This document shows positions 1 to 13,463 of a DNA stretch of 64,000 nt, piece after piece. Source of the stretch: Campylorhamphus procurvoides. Lineage: Eukaryota; Chordata; Aves; Passeriformes; Dendrocolaptidae. The stretch lies in NCBI GenBank assembly GCA_013396655.1, contig WBMV01006433.1:124001-188000 (forward strand). The letters are read 5' to 3'. Numbering within the stretch: the stretch's first letter is position 1; the number at the start of each line of letters is the position of its first letter. The position numbers and the translations under genes were made by a program. The notes beneath the pieces were generated by a model. That model did not search any database, was not told where the DNA came from, and was given only the letters and a program-made list of their open reading frames with translations.

Positions 1-865
1 CTGGATTGTTTGTATGGAATGATTTATTTAATCAGAAAGTCACCAGGTAGATGCCCACAACCTCTACAAACCTGAAAATGTTCCCGGTGTTTTAAAGCAC
101 CCTGGGTAAAACCTTTTGATACTTTAAGTTAATTTTGATTTGATGTTAGCTCAGGGTCTACAGTAAGGATGAGGAGTTTTACCCTTCCTGATTTCTGAAC
201 CATCTCTGCTGAAAACACACCAAGCTATGCAGCTGTGTCTAAGCCCCTCAGCTACACTTTTTATTTCTCATGGGATTCTCACAAGCAGATGAAATGCTGC
301 ACCAGCACAAAGTCCTACTCTTATCTTAAGGTATCTACAAGAAATGATTCACTCATCTTTCTATCTTCTTCTGTTTTTCTCTCTGTATTCATACGTATAT
401 TTGCACTGAGAAAGTTGGCAGTACTTTAAATTAATGGACTACCGAGACCTTTAGTCATCCTCTCAGGATGTTCTACATGGATGAACGGAAGTAATAATCT
501 TGCTGTATCATTTTTTAATTTACTTCAGCAGATTTTTTTCCCTGTCTCATTCCAAAAGTAGAGCTAAATCAGGTGCTATTTTATTTGGTAGATAAGGGAA
601 AATAATTAGCTATCATTCTGAAGACAATTGTAAGAACCATCTTAAAAAAGTATGCTCTGAAACCAGAGTAGTCTATGAATCTATATATGCAAAATGTAAG
701 GGCAACTTTGTCTTCTAGTACTTTCCAGGTTTTGAGAAAACTATTTTAAGATGTCTATGGAAAAAAAAAATAGAAAGATGCTCTTGAGATAATGCAGAAA
801 CCAGCAAATATTCTTGGTGCAGCATTACACAACATTGCACTGAGGACCTAAAGTTGGGATACTTC

Positions 866-897
866 ACAGTAGATGCTTTAACAACAGCATCTACTGT
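866..897. repeat. Perfect 11-bp inverted repeat (hairpin)
   Basis: The left arm ACAGTAGATGC (866-876) and right arm GCATCTACTGT (887-897) are exact reverse complements around a 10-base loop. The stem does not extend outward with clean pairing, so it is shorter than a typical microRNA precursor. It could be a chance hairpin, a cruciform-prone site or the core of a very small decayed palindromic element. Confidence 0.8.
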
Positions 898-2805
898 TTT
901 TTTACTGTGTCTGATAGATCCTATAGAATCTTTTCCATTTGTTTCAGGCATACTTCAAATTCAAATCCAGCAGACCACAGGATGCATTTTAAATTACAAG
1001 CTGTGCTGTGTTGCCAGTGTATTGTGCCATACCTCACCACTTGCAGTGTGTTTTCAGGGCCTGTTACTTCTACATCAGAAGATGGTTTGCCCTCAATATT
1101 TGCATCATGAAAAGAAATAAGGAGAAGAATAAGAGAATGCAGAAGAATTAGCTCTGAGTTTTGAATGTGAAGGTACTAAAAGAATAGCAAAGTAACTTCC
1201 AGCTCATTGATATAATATACATAGGCCAAGGAAATATGCCACAAATGCCAAAGCCATGATAAATGAGTTGCACAGGACAATTTGGCTAATAAGGCACATA
1301 GGCCTTTTTTGTGTCAAACAGATGAATTATCACTATATTCTTGTCCAGCAAACCCAGCTGTGATATCCAAGGGATGGGCATGATCTCATAAGTTACCTAG
1401 GGCTGCCAGAGTTGTGGTTAAACTGGAGGCTGCCACACATGCATAATTGAGAAAATATACTTTTCTGATACTTGGAACTTCTGGCCAAAACATAACTATC
1501 CTCTTAGGTCCTACAGGATCTTCCCCTTTTCCTTTGACAAAAGCTATTTAGAGGGACTTAACCTGATAACCCTGGGTTTATTCAAAGAAGCTCTAGAAAA
1601 GTCTGCCTGTTAGAGACAGATGTGCATGTTTAAGTGATATGTATTACAATGGTCCCTTTTTCTGGGGAAAATTTACCCAAAATCTAAAATGGATTGTTAC
1701 AAGTCACAAAATACTTCTTCAGCCATTGCAATAATCCAGAAATCGTTTAAACCCTTAGGATCCTTTGAGCTGTGTTGTTTTCTGCAATAACCCACGTAGT
1801 TTTTCATGTGCTGTCTCTCTTCTGGGTCTGCCTGGAATGACTCTCCACAATCCCTGCAGCCCCATCTGTGTTGCTGTGGTGAGCCTTCGGTCCACACATG
1901 TCAAATCAGGCAACCTTTTGTGGTCCTGATGCAACTCTAAACCAGACAGCTGACATAAATCCCAACTGTCTAGCACAGCCACAGGCTCTCCCTGTCAGGC
2001 AGATTAACTGGTATAGATTATTCATTGTTTTTAATGTTCCATCCCTATCAACACCATTCAGACACGCAACTTTACAGAGGGGAAAAGAAAAAGAGAAGAA
2101 TTAAAAGTTTCCTTTCACATTACTGGAGCCTGAAATTGGTACAGTACCACTATTTCTACCCTTCCTGTTTATCAGCAGTCATTTTTATCTTCCCATGTGC
2201 AAGGTGTACAATACATGGAAAATGCAGAAATGAGCTACAATAAGGCCCAAGCACTTTTCCTTGTTCTGCATCCAGTCCAATCTTGGTCATGTTAAATAAG
2301 GGGATGAACTCAGGTGACTCTATGGTGGCTTGACCACCACTGAGTATATTGGAGAAGTTTTATTAAGATACTGTCCCCAGTGTACTGGCACAGTTCCCGC
2401 TTGGGTAGCCGGATCATGCCTGTTTTATTTTTAAGCCTTATAGGATGGACGTTATTTTTTCATTGAAGTTGCCTTAGAAAACGATATTGAGGTCACTCTT
2501 ACTGATTCCTATGTGCTAAGGCAGAGCTCCCTAAAGAGATGCACAGGCTTCTCCAGTGAAGGTGACACTTCCATGAAAGGAAAGAGATCCAAAACTATGA
2601 TGATTTTCTTGGCTTATTGGTTGCCCACTCTTGAAAGGGAGGAAACTCAATGATGCACCTCCATCCTAAAATCAAGCACAGTAAGGAGCTACTAACTTTT
2701 TTCTCTATATATCAAAATATGATAAGGGGCAGTTTAGAAAGCCTCATAAAGGAAACAGTCTGCACAAATGATATTACACTGCCTTGAACCAGAGCAGGTA
2801 AATTG

Positions 2806-2827
2806 AGTACAAAGGTAACTTTGTACT
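2806..2827. repeat. Perfect 9-bp inverted repeat, 4-base loop
   Basis: AGTACAAAG (2806-2814) pairs exactly with CTTTGTACT (2819-2827) around GTAA. It is a tight hairpin in otherwise unremarkable sequence. At this arm length, chance occurrence in 64 kb is plausible. Confidence 0.7.
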
Positions 2828-5800
2828 TTCAGATCCCAGGGAAATGTGGATGCCTATGACAGAACTGCCAGTAGAAACATGAGATTGTTGGAGAGTCAGC
2901 CTAGAAAGCATAGTTCAAGCATGTTACATAGAGCACTGGTCTATAAATCCTCTATCCTTGACTGATCTAGTCTCATTTTGTGCTATTATTACATATTTAA
3001 TGATAGCTTCTTGTAAGCTGCTTACAAATCATGTCCACACAAACCTGTTTAGATATTCCTGGCAGGTCCCAATATATTATTGACAGAAGCAAAATTGATC
3101 TTTTTCCTGTGGACACATGTTTTTCTCTTAGCTCTGGTCTTTCACAAGGGAAGGGGGCAGAAGTGTTGTTTCAGCTACAGGCACGTGAAAAGAACTGAAG
3201 CTGGGGACACAAACTGCCATTGCCTAAAATCTGGCAGCTTCCAATCAACACAAAGAGTTTTATCTTTTAGTTACTCTTTATGGCTTTTACTTCATCTTTG
3301 CAGGGGGCAATTTGGGAAAACCTGAAGTTTTTCAAGAGGAAGGTTTTGATCAGCTCAGGCTCATGGAGTGAAATCAGATCACAGCATACTTTTCAGTCTG
3401 CCTTGACTCATCTGTCTGTCTCTGTTTAGCAGCTGCAAATGGGTTTAGTGCTTGTAACCCAATGCACAGGCACTGGTCACAAAGTTAGTGCAATAGTGAC
3501 TCTTAGTTACTGAAAAGACATGATGTATTTTAGACACTAGTTTTCTGTCTCCTGAGCTTTCTTCTGTAAAGGTGTTGAGGAAAGGGTAACAATGTCAGAC
3601 CTTGCAGAAATCAGACCTTTCACTGCATTTCTTAGAAGCTGTGAGGATGACTTTGGGCTCCTCATTCTGGTCTTTAGATTTTTAACTCTGACATTACTGA
3701 CCAGTGACATCTTTCAGTGGATCTTGACTAGGTGCCTTGTACTTCCTTTAAAATGAAAAAATTATTGATCTATACAATTCATCCCTAATTTACAGAATAT
3801 TATATCCTGGCCTCTCACACCTCTCTTCAGTGAGACTTTTTACCCTCAGAAAAGGGAGATTGCAACACATCCATGGTTTCAGTGCCTTTCGTTTGGTCTC
3901 CTTTGGATATCATCTTGGCAAATACAAAATGGAAGGAGAGGCTTGCACGGAAATGTGGTTGTTTTTATAACTCACCTAAACCTGACAGAAGATTGAGCAA
4001 AGCGGTTTTTCTGTCATGTATTTGTGTGGCACATACTTGTTCATGAAATTCCTATACAGGCAAATGAGAATAGAGTTGTTACTTTGTGTAACCATTTGTG
4101 CAATGCAGGACAAAATATGGGTTTGTTGGCTTCTTTCTCTTGAGATGATTTCAAATACAATGGGCAACTGAGAGAGGAAAATCCAGTGATTGCACCCATG
4201 GGCTGGAGAGCAAAGTTTTGCCACTTTGGCGGTTTACAGTAATTCAATAGTGTTTATGATGATAAGAAAGCAATTTGGTGAAAGTGAGGTAAAACAGTTA
4301 ATGCAGAGCAAGATAAAACTGCAGTTAATTCAACCATCAGGAAACTGACCACTGAAAAATGTTCCTGATATGTCATTTTGAGTCAGTCCAGGTTGCGATT
4401 CTACTCAATCCACCCCTTGTTTAAGTTTCAGTGCTAAAAAGACCATTTGTCAGAGTGTCACTCAAACAAACTTTATGCAACAGATACAAAGCAACCATAG
4501 TACACTGCTGTGGAGGCCCTTGCCAGTAAACTTTTTCTTATACTGTTTGTATTTCATCAACCTTTCCAAAAGATAAAGATGTGATGTTGGTGGGAAACAA
4601 AATCCAGTAGTCCAATGGTGTTTATCAACTGCTTAAAGCCAGAATTGTATAAGAAGTCAAACTGAAAGTGAGTAAAGACAATAAACAGAAAGATAGATGT
4701 ACTGGCACCTATTTGCATGTTATTTCAAGTCGATGACAGGCTGGGATATAGCCTGTGCATACACAAATGTGCTTTTGCCCTCACATTTTTTGCCAGGCAT
4801 TCTCTCTGCAAGCAGCAGTGTAACTCTGGTGCCAACATTCAACCAAAAAAAAAGCAACTCATGAGAATGCTGGGTATCAAAATACTGCATACAAGCCCTA
4901 CTGCTTTTCCTAATGTATCATCAGCAACCAGAGCATATTAATCTAAGAATTTCTAGTAGATTTAATAATCAAACAAATGCTTCCATTTTTTATAAGAAAT
5001 TCAATAGAACTACAACAAAGAGTCCTTTAAAAACCACTTCTTCAAGACTAAATTCTGAGGGGGTTTCCACTTTAAAAGTATTCACACCACCACCACTAAA
5101 ACTGTTACATAAACACTCACAGCTGTGAATAAATGTTTCAAAACATGATTCATAACTAGCATCAAAAAAGGTGAATATTTTGGAAAACAAGACAGTGTAT
5201 CAAAAGTCCCCTAGTTATAAAAGAGAATCTCCCCTATTTTTCCACCAGCCAAAAATTGAACTGACAGAGAAATAGCTCTTTGTTACTAGAACTGGATATC
5301 TGATGTTCTGAGAAGAGAGAAAAACCATGTTATGACATCAGGTTATTTCTCAGCAGAGAGGAAGAGAACAGCTAAAACCCGGACTGTAAGTCTGTCAAGT
5401 TTCTGGATGTAAGTAATTATGGGGCTATTACAGGTAATATGGTTACTAATAAAAAGGCTCCCTTAAACTGTGGACTGAGTTGAATTTTCCCACTGTCTCA
5501 TAAGCACACTTTGATCATGCAGTTTTTGCCACTTTGTATCACCCTACAAAGCTACTGAGCATGGGCTTTCTATTTAAATTTTCCTTTTAATTTTCAGATT
5601 GATATTGTGTTGCACCTGCTGACTACAAGGTCAGGGAGGGATTATCACTGGGTTTTTTAAAGGCACAGAATGTACCAATTGAACAAGCCATCTCAAAGAT
5701 ACCATCAGATGGATGCTACTTGAAACGTGAAATCAGCCCAGTGCATTTCTAATAAGGAGGCCAATTTAGGATGATCTGAGTGAGAACTGTTGAAGGAACA

Positions 5801-6860
5801 CAAAATCACGAGCCAAGATCCCTTCTAAAATCCCAACTCTGACATCAACTTCGCAATAAAAAGCCATCATGTGTTATGGTGGGATTAATTTTGCTTTATT
5901 TTGGATGTCTAAATATCCAAGTGAAATCTCTCAGAGGGCTTCCTGTGCAGCACCAGAAAACAGAGAGTGGGGCAGGCGGAATGAATTGCCCTTGGGGAGT
6001 GCGGTCAGAGCTGTGGAAGTGCCCTGAGCTCACTGCTGACATGAGGCAGGTGGCTTCAACACGTACTTCAGGTTAGAAACCTCCCTTCACATGACATTTT
6101 TAGAGCTGAATCCTAACCCTGGATGTGTAACCAAAGCTGCTGTTGCATTTACCAGCAGTTGGAGATAGTCTGTAAAATTTAGGGCAAGTCTGCACCTAAG
6201 TCTTTTAATGATGGATTAATATTCTTTAGAGGCATGACAGCACTTAACCTGGCAAAAGTCCTAATGTAAACAAAAAATTGCGTGGCATAAAAAAGTGGGG
6301 GTTTGTTTTTGCTTTTTTTCTGTTTTACTCAGGAAATGGGTGTGGGTTGTTTGGACTTACTCGGATTTACTTCCAAGTAAATGTCTCTTCAGTGCAGGAG
6401 AATGGCACCATCCTTGATGTGATGGGAAACCCAGCAAGCTCAGGGCAGGGGTTTTGACAGGCCTGCTGCAAAAGCAATCTTTGCCAGATATATACTAAAT
6501 GGTATAAAAATGTCATCGCCATTTCTCACAAACACGAAGAAACACACAAAATCATTTTAGCCTGCAGCCAGGAGTTTTAAATATGGATGTGGACAAGCTG
6601 CACCAGCCCCCTTCTGGGGACTAGGGCTTGATTTGGGTCTCAGTATCTCCATCTTCCTTCTGTGCATATTAGTCCTTCACTTCACAGAGGTGCTGCGATG
6701 ACTCAGTTATTATTGTTTACTCAATGTTTGCAAGATTAAATGCAATGTATGAAAGAGATATTGTGAGCTGACTCAGGCGTGGTTTGGTTATGCAAGCTGG
6801 GTTCTTGTGTAAAGAGCAAACAGCCTTTAATATTAGAAATTACTCATTATTACTATTTGT

Positions 6861-6936
6861 TTTATTTTATTTTATTTTATTTTATTTTATTTTATTTTAT
6901 TTTATTTTATTTTATTTTATTTTATTTTATTTTATT
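6861..6936 (+). repeat. (TTTTA)n pentanucleotide microsatellite
   Basis: About 15 uninterrupted copies of the pentamer TTTTA run through this tract, with (TAAAA)n on the other strand. It is the longest simple repeat in the window. It could have grown from a poly(A)-like seed, but no retroelement body is recognisable next to it. The absence of interruptions suggests it is still length-variable. Confidence 0.97.
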
Positions 6937-7039
6937 AAAACAGTTCTAGAGTAATGTGGAAAGCATAACCCCTCCATGTTCTCTGTTCTCCTTAGTCCTG
7001 ACACATCAAAGCAGCAGCCACGGGGAGACATCTGTCACT

Positions 7040-7380
7040 AGTTAATGTCATGGTTATGGAGGTAGAACCTCCTCTTCTGTTTGGGCCAATGTGGTCAGCC
7101 CTTTGATGGATGTGTTCAGCCTTCATCCAGTTTGATCACCCCGTGCAGCCCCTTGTTCAGATCTGCGTGTGAACAAGAATGTCCTGACCTGAGATCCTTT
7201 TTAATACAGCAGGGATCCGTGATATAAACCATCAAAGGAAACCTTTGATCTTTTGACTATCTCTTAGTCATCTGCTGCACAATGCAAATAATAATGAAAA
7301 CAAAGCTAAGGAGCGGAGCAGCTACATTAAAGAATCAGGCTTGTTGCCGGCAACGAAGCTAATCACTGAGGTTTTATCCT
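7040..7380. promoter_or_regulatory. Candidate enhancer: TCF/LEF, octamer, SOX, RFX-like cluster
   Basis: Visible motifs, in order, are: an inverted repeat GGAGGT-AGA-ACCTCC (7058-7072), ATCAAAGG (7231-7238) facing CCTTTGAT (7242-7249) across three bases, octamer ATGCAAAT (7282-7289), AACAAAG (7299-7305), and the 12-bp palindrome GTTGCCGGCAAC (7343-7354). These match textbook consensus sites for TCF/LEF, POU, SOX and RFX factors. Such motifs also occur by chance, but this density and the paired TCF sites are unusual for the window. The enhancer role is inferred from motifs alone. Confidence 0.4.
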
Positions 7381-7915
7381 ATAGTCAGACTCAAAAAGAA
7401 AGAGGGGGAGGGAAGAGAAAAGAGGAGGAAAAAAAAAAAAGCTGTGTTCAGCAGTGAAACCTCTTTACTAAACTGAAATATTCCAGGAACACTAGTTATT
7501 TTATGTCAGAGCAGTTTATGAGAGACCCAAACATGCAGCCAATCTTTACAGTAGAATTTAACAAATAATCCTTAATCCAGTGTCTTTTTTTTCTTTTTTT
7601 TTTTTGGTCTAACTTATACAGAAATATGTATGGATGTACATCACAATTTAAGTATCACTCAATTAATCAAATTAAGTGAGTAGTACTGGAGTCTTTGCTG
7701 CCTTTTCTCTACTCTTTTTTCCCCCTTCCCTTCCTCTCTCCTCCCCTCACCCACCCAACAGGCCCTTGGGATGGAAAGTATGTTGATTCACAAAGTGAAT
7801 ATATCACCCCAGGAAAATAGTGTCTCAAAACCATGAATCTCTTTGCAGTAATCTCGTTTGATTTTGTAGCATTTTCTGGGACCCATGAAACCTCAAACAG
7901 TCGGGGCCTGGAGAA

Positions 7916-7981
7916 GTGTGTGTGTGCAAACACACGTGTGTCTGCACGTATGCGTGTTTTTGTGTCTGCATGTGTTTTTGT
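7916..7981 (+). repeat. Degenerate (GT)n tract
   Basis: Alternating GT runs are broken by CA-rich pieces, so GTGTGTGTGTG is followed at once by CAAACACACGTGTG. This gives local self-complementarity as well as a simple repeat. It is an old, interrupted dinucleotide microsatellite. Confidence 0.85.
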
Positions 7982-8421
7982 GAATACACTGAAGGATTCT
8001 TTCAAGCTCTATTACCAACCATGTCTGTTTATATACATTCTTTCTCTTATAGTCTTCTTGCACGTCATTATGTAGCTTAGGTGAAATTTTGCTCTGACAT
8101 AAAGCCTTGAAGTTTTAAATCATTTATTATGTGAACAGAAACAGCCAGAAACACCAGTGATTTTCCCCTTCTCTGTGTGTTAACAGTATCTCTGAGCTCT
8201 GCTCAAGCTGTCAAACTCGCTCAGAGGCTGAAAATGTTGTACAATTTCTTCAGTCCACTTGCAGTGCCAAAATGGGTTGCTCTTCTGCCAAGGTAACCAA
8301 ACTGTCACAGCCAGCCAAATCATTAAGTTAGAGCTGTCAGGCAAAAAGAAATCCATCACCTCTGCGATGCTTAACTCAAATACCTGATCCCTGTATGAAG
8401 AAAGATTTCACAAAAAAAGAA

Positions 8422-8463
8422 GACAAATGGGTAAAGATGACAAATGGGTAAAGACGACAAATT
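8422..8463 (+). repeat. 17-bp tandem duplication
   Basis: The unit GACAAATGGGTAAAGAT (8422-8438) is repeated at 8439-8455 with one change (T to C at the end) and begins a third partial copy (GACAAATT). This is a recent small tandem duplication, probably by replication slippage. Confidence 0.9.
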
Positions 8464-11400
8464 AATTCCGATTATCAACTTCAGTGGACAAATATGAGAG
8501 TGTTGTTGAGGTCACAATCTTAATTTCAGTTATTCTGAGCTGGAAAGTTCCAAGGATAAACTCCAATACAGGGCCACAAACACATTAATGTTGATGCAAA
8601 GAAGCTTTCAAAGGAGGTCAGAAGTAGAGTGGTGCAGACAGGATCCCATCAGGGGACAGAAATCCCTTTTTGGGAGGTAAAATTGATGCAAAAGTGAAGC
8701 AAAAAGTGAAAACTGCTAACTTTTAACTTTAAGAACAACCTCTAAGAGTAGAGGTAGCAAATAACACAATAGATTTTGACCAGGAGGAGAGCAACAGCAG
8801 ACAGCATCAACAAACAGGAAAACAAGTTGGGCAGAAAGCTTACCTGGAGCCACCATACCCCCAAAACTGTCTCCACTGTGACAAACCAAGTCTGCCATAA
8901 AAACCCTACTCTGTAGGAAAGTGTGCTATCACCACTGATGTAAGCTGACAAATGTTGCCTGGTTTCTTCAGAGAAACCCTTACCCAGAGTGTGAGGCCAG
9001 TGAGCTTGGTTTCCTCAGCCCATGTAGTGGGAGTTTCACGTCAGACAGCAGTGCTCCCTCAGACTGACCCCCCAGAAGGACTCCTAGCTCTGAGCAAATC
9101 TGACCATCCTTCAGTCAGAAGGATGGAGGATCCCCAGGGAATGGGAGCTATAGAGAAGAAGGAAGGTAGAGGAGAAAAAAAGTTGTTAAAAATATCCAGG
9201 AGTCTATCATGCTCAGGAAGTGGGAAATGAGAGAGGAAGGCAAACAGTTGTTAGAAAAAGGAGCTCTAAACCTTTGATTTATAAGACTTTTCCTGACACT
9301 CTAAAAAAGACAAGTGAGGGACGCTAATTACAATTTTCTGCTCTGTTTTATACAAGAGATTAAGCATAGTAAAAATAATGGGATTGTGGACACTCCAAAG
9401 GGGTAGTTGCTGTAATGTAGGCCACAGTTGCTGCACATTAGCATCAGAACAAACTAGCTCTTTTACCTGCTAATTATTCACTGACAAGCCCAGACTAGTC
9501 TAGGTTTAGCAACCACGAAGGAAAACAGTCTCGGTAGATGCCATTTCTAAAAGGTGTCTCCTTTAAATTATTGTTTCCTTTCATAGAGAATTCGCAGGAG
9601 ACTGTTTAACTCACAGAGGATAAGTCTTGGATTTGCTAATTTGTTCAGTGCAGTTATGTTAGAAGGGACATGAACAAGTTTACTTTTACAGCTGGATGAA
9701 CCTGGTCAGGCACTGAAAGTGTAGGTGCTTTGAATTTTTATGGTGGCACATCTACAAAAGCCAGAGCAGAAGAGAGGGGTTGACACCACCATCATTTTTC
9801 TTAACTGTAGCTGAATTGGGAGACCTTCAGAAGACTTATTGTTGTACTAGCACTGAACCCTCAGACTGTATCCAGTGGACTTTAGATTGGTTTTATTCTC
9901 CTATATGATTGCCTTCCTGATTTTGTTTTCCTGTCATTTTTTTTTTTAGCACTGTAGTTTTTAAGTAGTTCTTTGGCAAGGGAGTGGAAATTTTACATAA
10001 ATATGTTGGTGGTGGTTTTTGAAAGGAAAAAATAAAGATATTTTAAAAGGTCTGCTTGAATAGTAAAGGATATTCTTTTTATTATTATTAACATCCATGA
10101 GCTTTTTTTTGTCTCTTGTTGCTTTCTTTTTGGACTTGGACGAAGAGATTTTTTGTGTTTACTCTTACTAGCTTTTGTGCCACTTTATTTCTGTGTATAC
10201 TTTTAGCAAACCACCATCTGTACAGTTAATGGAAAATCACATTTTACAGAGGTTTTTAGAGTTATTGTTTCAATTGTGTTGCAACACAAAGATTGCCCCT
10301 GTCCCTGGGAGCTTCCAGTGTGAGACTTAAACAAAAAGGGACTACTAACTAAACAGACTCTGAATCTTTCACAAAAATAAAACATTGGCTGTCAGAAATA
10401 ATATATAGAACTCTTTAATATGAAAAATTGCAAATCTTCAACTGACCACATATCCTGCAGGAGTAATTATGTCATTTCAGAAGAAAATAAAACAGCCATG
10501 TTTTGTCAAATATAAGACATTTCACACACTATCAATTTTACAGATATAAATACCTAGGGGCATACACAAGCTCTATGATCACCAATGGCAAATTGCCAAG
10601 TGAGGACAGATTCATTAAACATTAGAAGTATCAGGCACCCACCCAAAGCCATAAATTAAAATTTTAAGCCTTGAACATTATGCCACTGCATACAAGTTAA
10701 ATATGTTTGGAGACATTTTTATGCAGCCTAATTAGAACTGAATGGAAATCCCAGTTAATGTATGATGTAGCTCTTCCTTAGCGTAGTTTTCTTGGCTGAA
10801 ATCAGTCTTAAAAGAGTCGTATTCCTTTCTGCAACTTGCTGCAGCTAAAAGAAGCTGGTGGTAAATTGGGTCCAGAAGACTTTAGGAAACTGCTGCAGCT
10901 AGATGGTTGAAACAAGCCTGGTTTGTTTGCATTACTGGGACCGCCAGTAAACCTTTGTAATCTGCAGGCAGAAAGAGTGAGTTCTTAATTAATATTCTCA
11001 ATAGCAGTGACTAATCTTCTTTGAAACTAGCTCCTGTCACCAGATGAAATTGTCAGCAGGCTTCTGCAGCTACTGTTTGAGCAGCCAGTCTCTATTTACA
11101 GTTTTAAAAAGCAATGTGCATCTCAGCAACCAGATACAATTAAACTTGGAGTTTAAACAGCACGGCAAGCCCAAGTCTCTTTTTCTCATCTTGCTTACTA
11201 GGTTACACCCACCCACAGCAGCTACCAGGAAAGACCTTTGTGCACTGGACATGGCAAACAGAACAGCTTGAAACAGGAGCTGCTTAATTTGCCACCTAAG
11301 GAAAGATTGTGCAGTTTGGTCTATAATCGTGGTTACATTAGGGAGTTGAAAGATGAAAAGCAATAATGGACTGTTGCTCTCTTGTAGTGAGAGCGATGTT

Positions 11401-13430
11401 CTTTCCCTTCAACTGAGCTTGGTGTTACCTGTAAGGTACTTGGTGTTTCATCCAAGTCCATGTTTCTTACTCTTCCACTGTTGGCAGTTTGCATAAAGAG
11501 CTTGCAAAGGGTCCAAAGTTGTGCTCTTTTTCTCCTTTTAACAGGGGATTGGTATAATTGTCAAAGATTCCTTATTGTTGTGTCAAATTGCTTCTCAGAT
11601 TTAAAGTTACAGCAATATACACATTTTTCTTTCTGTTTTTAATAAAATTTGATCTGAATGTTAACTCCTAGCCAAAACATCTCAGTACACTAAACTTCAG
11701 GCATTAAAAAAGAAAACCAACCTCCATGTTTTAAAAATATTAATATGTAAATATTTTGAAATATAAGATAGACTACTCTTCATAATATTCCTTTTGTGTT
11801 TCTTTGCCTGCAAATGGTGGGTTTCACAACAAAGCTCTCTCTTGTTTATGGCTAACAGTTATGCAAGCTGAGCATAGGCTGCAATAGGGATAAAGTCATG
11901 ATTCAGTTGTGGATAAGCAGTTTCTGCGTGGTGGAGAGCTGATTCCCTGCTCCTCTAAATCACAGCTACTCCCACAGTAAGGTTCCTAGTCTAAACCAGA
12001 GATGGTGGAGGAGCTAGATGTGCCAGTAGCTGCCAGCATATAGGTGGGATGCTGGACAACAGCATGACCAAGAGTCATGATCTGGCAGCTTTTGCATCAG
12101 TGCTGGTGCTTGTGCTGGGACTAAACCCAGGTGCCTCCCTCAGTTTTTTTCTCCTCTCCTGATAAGCCTGAACTTAACTTAGTAACTGTTGGGTACTTAT
12201 AATATTTTAGAAGTTACAAATGGTCTGTGCAATCCAGCAATGGGTGCTCTTTTGGTGAAGGGAGTTGCAGAAGAGAATGACAATTACAAAGTAATGAAAT
12301 TGCAGCAATTATGTTTTTCTTCTGGATTCCCTTTTCAGAGATAATGATGAAAGGCTCTGGAGGTAGAGGACACAGGATGAATAATTGATTGTAAAGCATA
12401 TTCACAAGTAGGAAACAGCAACAAAAAAAATCTCCACTGACTTTTGCAAAGGTCCTGCAGGGAATGCTGATTGTGGATCATTTCTTTGAAGGACTGGATA
12501 TTAGTGATTTTCATGGTAAATTAAGGTTTGGTTACTTGGCATTAGCTCTGTTTGAAGTTCAAACAAAAGATAAAGGTCCCTTCAAACATAACACAAGGAA
12601 TTTTCTTTTTCATGTTTTGTTTTGTTTTATCAAATTAATAATGCTCATGTACTCCCCATTTGCCCTGAAGCTATGATTCATGAGCATGTGTATGCATAAA
12701 TGGGAGATACAGGCTCTCAGAATTTACCACAAAAATTAAAACAGGAAGGCAGATGGCAGTCTTTTATTCCATCTGTATTTCACTTAATCAGCTTCTCTTA
12801 CCAGAAATGCTGTTTTGGAAATCAGTGGTTCATGTTTGTTCTTTACAAAGTAGAAACACACAAGCTGCTTTTTTTGTGAAGTTCTGCTGGCTGACATATA
12901 GGCAATGCCTACCTACATAGAAGAAGAGTGAAAGAACGTAAAATTACCTAAAAACATTTAGCATATATTAGCTAAGTTTAACAGAAACTCTTTGCCTAAA
13001 TATAGACAAGTCTGGGACATTAATTTTGCTCTTTGAGCTATTGCAAAAGAAAATGTCAGTGGAGTCACCCTGGTATAAGGAGTGAAGAATCAAATCTGTT
13101 TTGTATGAATTTGTAAAGCCTCAAATTAAATGAAGGGCAAGGAGGAGAGAAAGAGACTGGCGCATCCATTCTTACCAGCTTGGTTGCTCGTGTTACAACC
13201 CGCCCCTAAAGGCAGGGTAAGTCAGGTTTTTGTTAATAGATCCCTTGGGGCAAATTAGAGGGAAATGACACTGCATGACTGATGTTCATATATGTTTATA
13301 TACACACATATGTATGCCAGGTTTATTTTAGAACAATTTGATTTCAACGGAAAGTGTGTGGCCATTTGGGCTATTATCTATAGAAATGTAGCAACATAAA
13401 AGTATAAAGATATCACTTAAGAAAATATAT

Positions 13431-13463
13431 AAGGAAAAGAAAGAAAGAGAAAGAAAGGATAAG
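13431..13463 (+). repeat. Purine-rich GAAA/AAGA tract
   Basis: This is an almost pure A/G run built from AAAGA-like units. On the minus strand it is a polypyrimidine tract inside the LTR-like candidate. Confidence 0.8.

Larger units (their letters stand above)
1..6860. other. Unique non-coding sequence, AT-rich
   Basis: I see no gene here. The open frames are under 100 codons, show no recognisable domains and overlap on both strands, as expected by chance. No CR1 end, LTR or tRNA was recognised. The only clear local structures are the hairpins at 866-897 and 2806-2827. The text is AT-rich with very few CpG dinucleotides, typical of avian intronic or intergenic DNA. Confidence 0.7.
7401..13190. 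other. Unique non-coding sequence
   Basis: No gene or clear mobile element was recognised. The stretch holds poly-T near 7584-7605, a GT-rich degenerate tract (7916-7981) and a short tandem duplication (8422-8463). The region around 9340-9620 and 10700-10770 has the even, low-CpG AT-rich look of possible conserved non-coding DNA, but nothing in a single sequence can prove conservation. Confidence 0.65.
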
